DNA of 64,000 nt from Sebastes aleutianus (GCA_916700875.1 CAKAKS010000292.1:124001-188000); one strand, 5' to 3'; numbered from the stretch's first letter, positions 11,563-22,799 are shown. Program-made: numbers and translations. The notes: generated from the letters alone by a model not told the origin.

Positions 11563-13117
11563 GGCTGCATGCCCACACACACACACACACACACCAACAC
11601 CATCATGCTACACCAGGGGTGTCAAACACACGGCCCGGGGGCCAGAACCGGCCCTCCAAAGGGCCCAATCAGGCCCACTGGATGCAGAGAAGTCAAAACC
11701 AGTGTGCTTGGTGTGTTCACAGCACCTTTCAGTGCTCAAGGAATATAATATTTGGTGCGACTATCAGACTCATGGCGGAAAATACAAGAACTTGCCAGGA
11801 AAACTGAGAAGATAAGAGGTCAGCAACACATTTCATCATCTCTTTTGTAAATGGATTGTTCACTAATTTGAACATTTTCAGAATGTACTTCTTCTCCCTA
11901 ACAGGAAGTGGACATTTTGGAGGTGTTGTTATTTATATGTTACTATGCAATGGTTTTACTGGTCCGGCCCACTTGAGATCAAATTGGACTAAAATGAGTT
12001 TGACACCCCTGTGCTACACCTTCACTGTCCTGTCATACGTGGTTAAGAGATCAGGCCACTTCCTGTCCTGCTGCATCACCAGCTCTCCGTTCTGATTGGC
12101 TGACCACTCACCTGTAACGGAGCATTCACATCAAGAGCGAAGCAAAGTTTTTTGTGCGATGCGATTACAGACAAAGTTACTGCAAAGAGGCGAATAGACG
12201 CAAATTAGATGACTTTATGTTGAGTGTTGATGTAGCAGCTGCGTAGCCTGGCACTGATCCATCCAAACTCCATTCAGAAAACGAGCATTTTAAAAGTTGT
12301 CTGCTTGTCGTCTTGCGGACAGATCTGACAAAGCATGAATTCAGACTTTTTACAAATCAGCATCATTATGTAGTTATTTCAGCATCATTTTGATCTGTTT
12401 ATTGATATTAAATCACAGCACAATCTGTTTATTTTGAGTACATACACACGGGAACACACGTAGTGACGTGTGGCTTGCTAGAAACAGATTTTTTATTATA
12501 TTAAAAAAAGTCGCTGACAAAGATCCAGTTTGGTTTGAATCATTTTAACGGGAGAGTTTAACAGAGTTTAACACTAAATCTGCATTTAATCTGGTTTTAT
12601 TCTACATCAAACATTCAATAATCACAATAATAATATACTTTACAGTCTATTAAATCACTGTTTCTGAACATACTAATAATCAGTGAGAAGCTGGTGATGC
12701 TTCTTCATTCCATCCATTAACTCTCCGATACCAGAATGTATTTTAGGATTTCATGATAAGGAGTTACTGAAGCCGTGTGATGAAGTTCAGCTTCTGTCTT
12801 TGTCTTTTTAAACTTATCTTCTTCTAGTTTTATTATTTTCTGATTCTAATAACATAATATGATTTAATTCTGTTAGTTTACAAGAGCAAACATCATTAAC
12901 GTGTATAATGTTTAAATGGTAAACTCTGTAATTGTGTTTTAACTGGTCCGTCACCGACCGTCAGGATGAGAAGTGTGTAAATATTTGTAAAAAGAGAGAA
13001 AGAGAAGTTATTTTATGGAGGTGATGTAAGTTAAGTGCCTTTATTTTTTACTCCTGAATCTGTTTTTGTTTGTTTACATCCAACAGATTTAATAGATTTT
13101 CTCTCTGATGGAATAAA
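11563..13117 (+). other. rbl2: rbl2 3'UTR with poly(A) signal
   Basis: Non-coding sequence after the rbl2 stop. A short CA repeat and a hAT MITE occupy the first 450 bases. The rest (about 12020-13110) has no open frame and is AT-rich. The first canonical AATAAA in a plausible context is at 13112-13117. An earlier, unseen cleavage site is possible, so the UTR length is an inference. Confidence 0.5.
11614..12011 (+). mobile_element. hAT-type MITE with perfect 8-bp TSD
   Basis: A 398-bp element starts CAGGGGTGTC and ends with the inverted GACACCCCTG. It is flanked by identical 8-bp copies TGCTACAC at 11606-11613 and 12012-12019. Ten-base CAGGGGTGTC termini and an 8-bp duplication are typical of non-autonomous hAT elements, and the inner text (GGTCCGGCCCACTTGAGATC) is familiar from teleost copies. 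There is no intact transposase. It sits in the rbl2 3'UTR about 50 bases after the stop. Confidence 0.88.
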
Positions 13118-13189
13118 ATGTTTTAAAGAGACGTTGTTGATTCTGTGTCTGAACTTATTCAGGCTGATTGATTAATGAGCAGAAATATT

Positions 13190-13915
13190 TTTCAGATATT
13201 TTTGTGATTTTTTTCCGACTTTTTTTCGGATATACAGTATGTCGGACTTTACTTCTGCCTTTCTTCAGCCTTTTTTTTTTTTTTAAATATTAATCAGACA
13301 TTTTTCGGACATATGTCAGTCTTTTCTTTTGCCGTTCTTTAGCATTTTTTTGTACATTTTTTGGATATTTTTTAGGTCTTCATTTCGGACTTTCGGACAT
13401 TTTTCAGACATATGTCGGACTTTTCTTTTGCCTCTCTCCGGCCTTCCTTCAGACATTTTTCTGTCTTTTTTTCAGACATTTTTTGCGCATTTTTCAGGAA
13501 TTTTTTCGTCTTTTTTTCAGATTTAGTTTTTTCTTTTTTCTGGACATTTCTCTGACATTTTCTGACTTTTTTCCGGACATATATACGACTTTTCTTCAGC
13601 CTTTCTTTGCATAGTTTTTGGACATTTTTCAGACATGTTTTGGATATTTTTAGGTCTTCATTTCGGACTTTCAGACATTTTTCGGACTTATGTCGGACTT
13701 TTCTTTTGCCTTTCTTCTGACATTTTTCTGACATTTTTCAAACCTTTTTCGGGCATTTTTTGGAAATTTGTTGGCCTTTTTTCAAACATTTTTCGGCCTT
13801 TTTTCAGACATATGTCAGACTTTTCTTCTGCCTTCAGCCTTTTTTTCAGACATTTTTCAGATATTTTTCAGATATTTTTTTAACTTTTTTTTCTGATTTT
13901 TTTTTAACTTTTTTC
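13190..13915 (+). repeat. TTTTTCGGACATTTTTCAGAC minisatellite, array 3 (rbl2-sall1 spacer)
   Basis: The largest array of the family: over 700 bases of TTTTTCGGACATATGTCGGAC and TTTTTCAGACATTTTTC variants. It starts just after the rbl2 poly(A) signal and ends 30 bases before a (GT)n tract upstream of the sall1 start. Confidence 0.8.
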
Positions 13916-13941
13916 AGTGAGTAGAAACAGAATAAAGCCAG

Positions 13942-13945
<4 letters not shown>

Positions 13946-13990
<45 letters not shown>
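13946..13990 (+). repeat. (GT)n microsatellite upstream of sall1 start
   Basis: About 22 GT units ending roughly 100 bases upstream of the sall1 ATG. It probably lies in the promoter or 5'UTR. Alternating purine-pyrimidine tracts of this length can adopt Z-DNA. Confidence 0.9.
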
Positions 13991-13992
<2 letters not shown>

Positions 13993-14086
13993 GTGTGGTT
14001 GTGCGTGCATGCTTATGTGTGCGTGTGGGGTGGGTGTGGTTTGCTGTATTGTGTCTCTGTTCATTCACTGAGTCTCAGTGTGAAAC

Positions 14087-17000
14087 ATGTCGCGGAGGAA
14101 ACAGCTGAAACCACAACAGCACATCCTCACTGAGGATTCACCTCCCAGCTCACACACAGGTGAGTTATTATTATTTTTATTATTATTATTATATTATTAT
14201 ATTATTATTATTATAACACTTTAAACATCTATAGTAGTTTAGATTCATAACATGTTTATTAAACTACTCTGGATGTAACATATTGTTGTATCTTTATAAT
14301 ATTCCTATCATATAAAACCTATATTGTGATAATAATTTATTGTGATAATAATAATAATCTGTGGTAGAGTTGTATCCATAGTTTAGTACACAGTAGTACT
14401 ATAACATACTACACAGAACATTTCCAGCATTGCTGTTATATTTTTCTTGATTTATTTGAACTCATTTCATTAATTAAAGCTTGAATTAAACCTTCAACAT
14501 ATCTACATTTGAGTTATTCTACGTATATTCTATAAGTATTAAGGTTGCCATTCATTTTTAATTAAACTATTTTGAGTTCACTCAGGTGATAAATTGGTTT
14601 TGGTGTTTCAGACTAATCTTAAATTAAAATGTTCTGATTTGCTGCTCGTCCAGTCTTTTACTTTAAACTTTAAACACAGTGATTCTTGTTGAATTGTTCG
14701 TTTTATTCCCTTAAACTAGTTTTATGAACCAGAGACATTTATGAATATTACACTTGATCAGTCATATACTGTCAATAACCCTTAACACCAAATATCCGCT
14801 GCTGCTGTTATAGATGATAATTCTTACAGTCTTTAATGCACATTTTTAGATTATAATTTGCAGTCTTTAATGCACATGTTTTTCTAATATGCACATATCA
14901 TCTGTCACTTTATGTACATGTTATAATATGTACATACTTGTCATTGTAAATATAAATCCTACTCAATGTAGATACAGTATATAGACATGTATACATGAAC
15001 ATAGTGTACATAATCATCCAGTCCATGTATATCCATCCGGTATTTATTTGTTTGCACTATTTGTATTGTTTACAACTTCCACAACACTTGACTTGTACAT
15101 AGACATTTTATTTTGATTTTATTTTTATTCTGTTATTTCTATTCTGTGTAAGTACATTGAGAGAGCTGCATAAAAGCCGGAGTCAAATTCCACATATGGA
15201 TATGAAATAACCCTGATTCTGATTCTGATGAGAAGACTAATCGTGTATTTTTTATGTGTTTCAGAGGATCTCTGTGTTCATGTGTGCAGCCGATGTTGTG
15301 CTGAGTTCAGCGCTCTATCAGACCTGGAACTACATCACACAGATTGCTCAAATCCTCCAGTTGTGATTATGAATGAGGACCAAGATCTGCTGTCCTGCAG
15401 CAGAACTTTCTCAGCAGTCTCACCGGTTGGCCCAGCAGGATGGATCCAATCACAGGACGGATCCAACAGAAGAGCAGAACTCATGGATAGTAGTAGAAGT
15501 AGAAGTGTAGAAAGGTCAGGGAGCTCCAGCAGTAACCACACTGACGCTGTACTTTGTACCTTGGATTTCCCAGAATCCTTCCCTCCACCTTGCAGCTCAG
15601 CCGACCCAGGAGGACACTCGTGGATGAAAAAGGACGTCATTATTGAGAACCTTGAGAGCACTAAAGTGGCCGTGGCTCAGGTTTCCCAGCAGACGCCATC
15701 AGACGGTCCGACCGCTGTCTGGTCTCTGCTGCAGCAGCTCCTCTCGCTGCAGATGCAACAGATCCACCAGCTGCAGCTCATCGATCAAATCCGTCACCAG
15801 CTCCTGTTGTTTGCTTCTCACCAATCCCAGATACCAGAGACCCTGATGGTCTACACCAAAGACCTGTGTCCTTCCAAGTCTACCACCCAGCTCAAGGCAC
15901 TGGGTGCTCACCTGTCTCAGCAGCTTGCTGCAGCTGCTGGGTTCGCCAGATGCTTATCAACCCAGTCTGCTAACAGAAGTGACCTCCAGCAGTTTTCAGC
16001 CACGGAGCAGCTAAACCAACCTGACAACAACGAGTCCTCTCAGACTTTCAGTAAACTCACAGCAGTTTCTAAACACTGTGGTTCCTCTGACTCCCAACTC
16101 AGCTTCTTGTCCCAAACCAAGATGTCCTCTTTGATGTTTAGCAATAAGTGCTTCATCAGTAAGACGTCTGAGAACTTACCTCAACCTCCATCTGGCAGTG
16201 AGCATGCAGCTTCAGGTCCGATCCCAAACATCAGGGCGATTGTGGAGGATCTGGATGCCCTGGCAGCCTTGGCCCAGCAGAGGAACCTAAAGCTTTCTGC
16301 ACCCACGCTGTCTTCACAAGAGTCCCTCTACAAATGCAGATTTTGCGCCAAAGTCTTTGGGAGCGACAGCGCCTTGCAAATTCACCTGCGATCACACGCC
16401 GGAGAACGGCCGTACGGATGCAGCGTCTGTGGGAACAAGTTCTCCACCCAAGGGAGCTTAAAGGTTCCCTTTCAGAGGTACAAAGAGAGGAACCCACACA
16501 TCCACATTAACCCTCATCTTCCTGCAGAGCACCTGGACAACATCCAAACCAATGCTGGGACTCCCTTTGGTATGGCCTCGTCACCATCCCCGACTACAAT
16601 GACCTCTGGTTCCCTGGACCAGTCAGACTCAACCAGTCTCATCAAGAAGGAGGAGAACCTCATCTCACTACCCATAACTCAAGGCGATCTTTACTTTGAT
16701 TCAGCAGCAAGCATGAACTTCAGGTCAAGAGCAAACCCAACAAAGACCTCTGACTCAGTGGAGACCAGACAACACAGAACCATGAATCTTAAAAGTGAAG
16801 ATGTAAAACCATCTTTGAACTTTGTCTCTAAAATGATGAAGGAATCAGTCGCTGTCATGACCAACCCATTCACCCATTCCAGTCCTACCTCATCTTCAGG
16901 ATTCCTTTCATTAAAACGCTCTGACAACCCCAAACTCCAGCTGCCGTCAGACACCACCGACCCAAACGAGTGTGTCGTCTGCCACCGTATCCTCAGCTGT

Positions 17001-19860
17001 CAGAGCGCCCTGAGGATGCACTACCGGACGCATACCGGGGAGCGTCCCTACCGGTGTAAACTCTGTGGCCGAGCCTTCACAACAAAAGGAAACCTGAAGA
17101 CTCACCAGGCGGTTCACCGTGAAACAGTCCCTCTGAAGGTCCAGCACTCGTGCCCCATCTGCCAATGCAAGTTCATCGATGCTGTCGTCCTGCAGCAACA
17201 TGTGAACATTCACAAGGAAGGTCACAAACCAAACCAGCAACACTTTAAGGAAGGATTCAGGGACAAAAATAAACTGAATCACAGGAAGAAAATTTCAGAT
17301 GATGGGAGCTTTTGTGACGACCGATTGTCTAGATTCAACTCCTTATCCATCTGTTTGTCCCCGTCTCCGTCTCCGTTTGGTAAAAATATCGATGCTAACA
17401 AGAACACATGTGGGTCACATGGGGAGCTGCAACTCAACTGGATCAAAACGGAGAGGCCGGAAGGATCAAATGAAGAATGTAGTCAAACAAACAGCCCACA
17501 GTGGACTGAGCAGTCTCTGTCCTCTAATGGCCAAGCTTCATTGTATTTTAAACCATTCCAGACGTGGCTTGACTCCACTTTAACACTCCGTGCATCTGCC
17601 ACAGCGTCCGCCGACATACGTTTATTTAACCCCATCGAGGATGCTCCCAGCTTTACTGACAGTCCCAGAGAAAAGGGGGTCCTGAAGAACACGTATTGTG
17701 ACATATGTGGGAAGACGTTTGCCTGTCAGAGTGCCTTAGATATCCACTACAGGAGCCATACAAAGGAGAGACCATTCATCTGCACTACATGCACCAGGGG
17801 CTTTTCCACCAAGGGCAATCTGAAGCAGCACATGCTCACACATCAAATGAGGGACTTCCCGTCACATCTGTTTGAACCCTCCAATTCTGACCAAGCACCC
17901 AACCATCACAGCTCTGTGTTATCCATCGGCTCACCAGCTGTGAGGACAGGGATGCTCCTGAACTCCTCGTTTAGGAATGGCGAGGATCTTTCTGGTCCGT
18001 CACAGAGCTGTTGTGTCTCAGAGTCTCCTGTAGCGCCACCTCGCCGGACGCCAAAACAGCACCACTGCAAGACTTGTGGGAAGAGCTTCTCATCCTCCAG
18101 CGCCCTGCAGATCCACGAGAGGACTCACACCGGGGAGAGGCCGTTTGCCTGCGCCGTCTGTGGACGAGCTTTTACTACCAAAGGAAATCTAAAGGTTGGT
18201 TTCACCTCTATGTTTTTAGGCCATTTCTACAACAGGAACTTTACAATTAATATAACAGATTCTGCTTTTGTTTCCACTGTTCTCCCCCAGCAGTTAATAA
18301 AACAGGACACGTGTTTAGAGAAGTTTGTCAGTCCCAAAACTGCACTCTCCTACCAAACACTGTATAAAAATGGCGATGTTTGTCCTGGTATCTGACGCGC
18401 TGTTGCCTTTTCAGAGACGTATATCGAGAAGACTCGGTCCAAACTGAGTATATATCTGTACTGTGTTTGGTCAGTCTGTAGATTTGTGGCTGAATTGTTC
18501 CACTAATAGTCAGTGTTCATGTCTATAATGTTAAATCCAACGCTACATGTCCACCAGGTCCGGCGAGTACACTAGAAAACGCTGCTCCACTCAACTGGCC
18601 GTTCAAGCGGTGACGTATCCTATCGTTGAATGTACCTGATTGGTCCCTGGTTCTCTGCTCGCCGTTTCAAACAGGAAACAACATGGCGGCCTGCTCGTAA
18701 ACTTTCTGTTATTCCTTCTAAACAATCCACCACAATCTACTTCTGAAAACATTTTAAGTGAGAAACAGGCGATGATGTCACTGCTGAATCTGGTTTCATT
18801 TTAGAACTAGATCTCCTAGTTTTGCGCATCGCGCTGGACGGGCTCATTTGCATAAAGGACTGTTCCCGCCTTTTCATTGTGAAAGAGCAACGGCCAATGA
18901 GGAAACCGCAACCCTCGGCCGACCAATAGTGTAACTTCATCCCACAGTGAAAGACTTTTGTGTTTGTAGGGCTGGACCTCTGTAGGAGCACAAGACAGAA
19001 CCTGGAACCTAGAATCTGATTCAGGATCTCTGGGAAATTAGTACACAGGGCCGGCCAGCTTTGCCTGATTTGAAAGCTTAAAATCTGAGCAGCCTTCGAA
19101 CATTTGACAAATATATGTGTTGGCCCTTTCTCAATGTGGATAAAATGGGAATTTTCACAACGGTTTTCACCCAGGAGGCCCGGGTTCAACTCCCAATATG
19201 GGAATCAACATTTAACCAGTCCAAATTCAAAACATAACAAGACTTGACCCCTGTCAAAGAGCTGATGTTGTTATCACTACGACGGGGCAACTAACTTTCA
19301 TTGTGATCGCAAAGTAAACAGCAGAAACACTGCATTCACGTTACAAAGCAATCTACCAGGAGTGTGTAATGCATGTATTTGATTGGCTTCGCCGGATGAA
19401 GTTGCGTTGCAGCAGAAGTTGAGCTCCATTTAAATGAACGAGAGGACGTCTGAATGTTTCTTACTACTGATGTCACTATGAACCTCTGCTGGCTGAATGT
19501 TGATCCCATACTGGGAGTTGAACCCGGGTCACCTGGGTGAAAACAAGAACCCTGACCACTAGCCCATATGGGACTGGTTTACCTGTATCTCAATGACAGC
19601 AGGTACAGCTGATGTCAGCATGTCCAACATGGTAACCAGTGACCGTCCTCTTACAGGTTCATATGGGGACTCACATGTGGAACAGCGCCCCCAACAGGAG
19701 AGGACGCAGACTGTCTGTGGACAGATCATCATCGGAGGGACTCTGGACTCGTCCTGTTAGACTTCCTGAGCCACCACAGAAGAAGAGCAGAGAGTGTGTT
19801 CACCACCACTGGAACCAAAGTCCAGATCTTTTCTCTGCAGCTTTAAAGATGAATTTGTGA
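14087..19860 (+). CDS. sall1: SALL1-type spalt-like zinc-finger transcription factor, 3 exons
   Basis: Nuclear transcriptional repressor. Exons 14087-14159, 15265-18194 and 19657-19860 join in frame to 1068 residues. The N-terminal MSRRKQLKPQQHI matches the spalt NuRD-recruiting motif. Order: a CCHC-type finger at about 31-51; Gln-rich stretch (QMQQIHQLQLIDQIRHQL); finger pair ~380-440; triplet ~592-674; pair ~835-886; pair ~957-1007 ending GNLK|VHMGTHMWNSAP across the last intron. SALL1 rather than SALL4 is preferred for HQMRDFPSHLFEPSN, RRTPKQHHC and MWNSAPNRRGRRLSVD. Neighbours homologous to human 16q genes agree. Teleosts carry two sall1 co-orthologues and I cannot say which this is. Odd points: one finger lacks both His ligands, and only 67 residues follow the last intron, far fewer than in human SALL1. 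Confidence 0.88.
14160..15044 (+). other. sall1 intron 1, unassigned part
   Basis: AT-rich intron with a (TTA)n tract at about 14165-14210. No exon, RNA gene or clear element was recognised. Confidence 0.5.
15045..15233 (+). mobile_element. LINE 3' end (CTGATT tail) next to sall1 exon 2
   Basis: Runs from GCACTATTTGTATTGTTTAC to AAATAACCCTGATTCTGATTCTGATG. It shares GTGTAAGTA, TTGAGAGAGCTGCATAAAA and the preceding T-rich text with 27741-27925. The tandem CTGATT tail is typical of a non-LTR retrotransposon 3' terminus. It ends ~32 bases before the sall1 exon 2 acceptor. Confidence 0.7.
18550..19160 (-). mobile_element. Dispersed repeat in sall1 intron 2, inverse copy of 1138-1560
   Basis: GGACTGTTCCCGCCTTTTCATTGTGAAAGAGCAACGGCCAATGAGG here is the reverse complement of the text at 1170-1225 (ATTGGCCGTTGCTCTTTCAAAATGAAAAGG, then GGGAACAGTCC). 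GAAAACATTTTA also recurs in both. Ends and class were not resolved. Confidence 0.55.
19162..19204 (+). pseudogene. tRNA-Glu 3' half (degenerate)
   Basis: Starting at GGTTTTCACCCAGG, the anticodon arm (TTC), variable loop, T-arm (GGGTTCAACTCCC) and 3' acceptor strand match the 3' half of vertebrate tRNA-Glu(UUC). The 5' half (D arm and 5' acceptor) is unrecognisable, so it cannot fold as a tRNA. The text after it (ATCAACATT) is shared with the inverse copy at 19504. Confidence 0.75.
19504..19573 (-). pseudogene. tRNA-Glu(TTC) pseudogene or diverged gene
   Basis: The minus strand reads TCCCATATGGGCTAGTGGTC to GTTCAACTCCCAGTATGGGA. This is a 70-base copy of the ~72-base vertebrate tRNA-Glu with acceptor stem, A box, TTTTCAC anticodon loop and B box. 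One base is missing in the 5' side of the anticodon stem (CTTG instead of CCTGG) and one pair there is broken. With the inverse half copy 300 bases away, this looks like an inactive gene or retro-derived copy. Confidence 0.75.
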
Positions 19861-19930
19861 ATGTGGAGACACGTCCGTCTCCGGAGGACACGTCGGACTG
19901 AAGGAGACGACTCCTGTTTGTATGAATAAA
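19861..19930 (+). promoter_or_regulatory. sall1: sall1 3'UTR and poly(A) signal
   Basis: AATAAA at 19925-19930, 65 bases after the stop codon. A UTR this short is unusual for a SALL gene, and later sites (AT-rich 19980-20300) may also be used. Confidence 0.5.
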
Positions 19931-19979
19931 CTTCAGTGAGCCTCCTGCTGTTGGTGGCAGAAACAACAGTTAAAAAAAC

Positions 19980-20640
19980 ACCAAATTATTTAGGGATATA
20001 AATATTGTGTACCTTTTTATGCTGTGTTGATGGGCTTCTAAAAATGTATAGAAACGTTAATATATCGAATGCAATGTGCACATTTTCTTGTTATAAAGTT
20101 TTGCTGTGTGAATTTACAGCTGACATGTCAGTAAGAAATATAAATATATTATTATCATGTGCAATAGATGTTTAAACATGTTGGAATAGTGAGACTGTCA
20201 GTATACATGTTTTAGATGCTTCATTCTACTGCTCAATAATTTCTCTGGTTTTATCAATTATAACTATTGATTTGTTAACAACAGGTTGCTGTTTCTCATT
20301 CATAGTATTGAACTGAGCTTATCAACATGGAGGACCAGAGGACATCTGACTTATCATGTTTTTTGCAGCCTTTGAGAGACACCATTTCCCATAAGCCCCA
20401 GACATTCGCAGGCTAAACGTCACGGCTCCACAGAAGAGTTGAGTGTCGACAGTGAGTTAGTCGACAGGAAGTGATGTCATGGCCTCGGTATATTAATATG
20501 TGTCATGTTCAGCTGAGCTGACAGCTGCAGCCGGTCAGACTGATGAGTTTAGCTCCACACAGAGAACTAAAGCCTGAAACAAAACCTGCACAAAGCCTCT
20601 CAGAGATAGATATCTGCTGCAGACAGACATGAATCACTGC
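19980..20640. other. AT-rich spacer after sall1
   Basis: No gene recognised. AT-rich sequence, possibly alternative sall1 3'UTR, leads into a teleost repeat at about 20640. Confidence 0.4.
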
Positions 20641-21620
20641 TGCACACAAACACAGCCGTGTACTTCTATCTTTGTGAGGACACTCATTGATATAATGCAT
20701 TCGCTAACCCCGAACCCTAACCTTAACCATCACAGCTAAATGCCTGACCCCAACCCTGACCCATACCCTCACCTAAACCTGATTCTAACCTGAACCTTAA
20801 AGGCCCTGACAAACGTCGGACTGTTTGGGCACGTCGGTGAGCGTCTGTCTAGTTTTGTCAGTGTGTCCCGCACCATCGGCTCTAGTCTGCCCATGTCGGA
20901 GGTTTTTCTGCCAATTCAGCATGTTGAATCACGGATATTTTCACAGCAACATGAACATCTGGAATGAAGCTAAGTGGTGAGTGAAAGTGGTGTGAAAATG
21001 TTCTGCAGACGCCGCTTTGTTTCATGTACGTATCATAACAACAGCTTGTATATCCGCCGTCCTCACTCTTCCTGTTTCCCTTTTTGAGTGATGAATACAG
21101 ACTACCGCCGCCTGCTGGTGTGGAGAGTTATTTCCTCTCACGCAGATGCAGAACGTACGTGCTAACTGGCCGTCGGCTGTAGCCTTTGTCGTGTGTTCAA
21201 GTGCAACTTGTCGGCCAAGACAAAGGCGAAGTGAGGCGACGCAACAGCCTTCATCTGCCTTCTCTGATGTCAGCTTAGTGTGTCTGGGCCTTAAAACCAA
21301 GTCTGAACCCTCAAACAGGCTTCCGAAGGTCTGTCCGGCCAAAATGTCTTCACTCTGAAGGTCTAAAACTCGAATTGGTCCCCACAAGGATAGCTGTACA
21401 AGTACGCACACACAAACCAGACTGGTTTTTCTAATTTTGTGGGGATTTTTTGTGAGAGCCATCAGGCACATCAGGGGAGTCATTTAAATGGTTAACTTTG
21501 TGGGGTCCAGCATTTTGGTCCCCATGAAGCCTACGGACCCCACACGGTGAGTGAGCTCCCGGTGTTCGGACCCCACGAGTATAGAAACACAAGACTACAC
21601 ACACACACACACACACACTG
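20640..21620 (+). mobile_element. Teleost GGTCCCCACAA repeat, split by a nested MITE
   Basis: The left part (20640-20811) has TATCTTTGTGAGGACACTCATTG and telomere-like AACCCTAACCTTAACC text. The right part (21291-21620) runs from TTAAAACCAAGTCTGAACCCTCAAACAGG through AATTGGTCCCCACAAGGATAGC to a (CA)n tail. In other fish, as I recall it, these parts are contiguous. The two halves are separated by the 479-bp element at 20812-21290. Confidence 0.6.
20812..21290. mobile_element. MITE nested in the GGTCCCCACAA repeat
   Basis: The ends are GGCCCTGACAAAC and (inverted) GGCCCAGACACAC, with TTAAA duplicated at 20807-20811 and 21291-21295. The TTAA-containing target suggests a piggyBac-like origin, but the internal text encodes no transposase. 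A partial relative (GGTCCTGACTCACCAAGCCGACGG) is at 57413-57535. Confidence 0.7.
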
Positions 21621-22790
21621 TCAGCATCACATCTGACTGACACAAACATTTCAGATCAGAGTGAATGTTTCCTGTAAACAGAGACTCTGACTGATGATCA
21701 CTGATCGTCACACTTAAACACCGACTCTACTTTATACTGCATTATAATTTTTTTTAATAAACTTTTAGGGCGCTACCAGCCGGACTCAGAGTCTGATAAA
21801 TTCAAGCGTTGCTAATTTGAAACTTGTGAGGTGTTTTTACGTCTTCAGTAGGAGCCAATGAGCTGAGAGACAGGCAGGAAGTCTCAGTCTCACTAAAACT
21901 ACTGCTAAAGTGGATTCCTGTTGTCATCATGATATCACAACCTGTCCTATAGCAGCAGCAGAAAGGCCTGGATCCCTGTCTGTCCTTATTGTGTTCACAT
22001 GACACAAAGCTCATACTTAAAAACAACACAAAGGTGCTTTTCTAATGATTGCATATTTCACATCAAAACTGCCGGCTCAGCATGTTGTTTGCAAGAAGGC
22101 ATTTCCTTTGTGAGCAGTTCAGCAGAGATCATGGCTCCTTTGTTGTCCTGACAATGGAAATATTCAATAACAAGAAGACCTGCCAAATCTGGGACGCCCC
22201 CACATCACCACCCCCCGGCCCCGTGGAGCCCCGCTGGCCGCTGATAATACTGGGATTATGGCTGCGGAGGCGTCATGTTTTCAGGTTGTCCATACGTCCA
22301 TATGGACGGACAGTCCATTCTCGTGAACGTGATATCTCAGGATCAACACATTCTCGCTCCCAACTCGTCAAATACCGCCGCTTGGTCAGTGCCCCTCGGC
22401 ATCAGAAACCGACGTACCGTATACACCTCTAGTGTTACTGTTGGACGGACCAGGGACGGCGTGTCAATATATGCTCGTTACATGCATAGTGTCCTTTCAA
22501 AATTAGGAAGTTTAGGCAACACAACCACTTAGTTAGCATTAGGAAACGGTCGTGGTTGACATTAACTTCACTGACTAACGATTCACGTAACTCACGGGGC
22601 TGACGATACCGTTGAGTCAACTAAATAATAAAAGGAAAATTTAAATAAGTCAACGTTACTTTTAGTTTCACACGGGACACAAACAGCGGCCTCCTGGTTG
22701 AAAGTCTTTGTTTGACTCATCGACCGCCGCTCCCTCCCGCCCCGGACAGTCTGTAGTAATACTACGTCACTGCTCCGACCCTTGAATAAC
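21620..22790. other. Spacer with unidentified repeat-like text
   Basis: No host exon found. 22270-22450 (GTCCATACGTCCATATGGACGG, then CGACGTACCGTATACACC) looks like a familiar fish repeat, and CATATGG motifs there are palindromic. The short open frames are not supported. Confidence 0.35.
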
Positions 22791-22799
22791 GCCGCGGGT

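Noticed and set aside
14087..19860. Assignment as sall4
   Set aside because: The tail MWNSAPNRRGRRLSVD, the HQMRDFPSHLFEPSN linker and the local synteny fit SALL1 better.
20700..20800. Possible interstitial telomere repeat (AACCCTAACCTTAACC)
   Set aside because: Irregular and part of a widespread fish repeat, not a tandem TTAGGG array.
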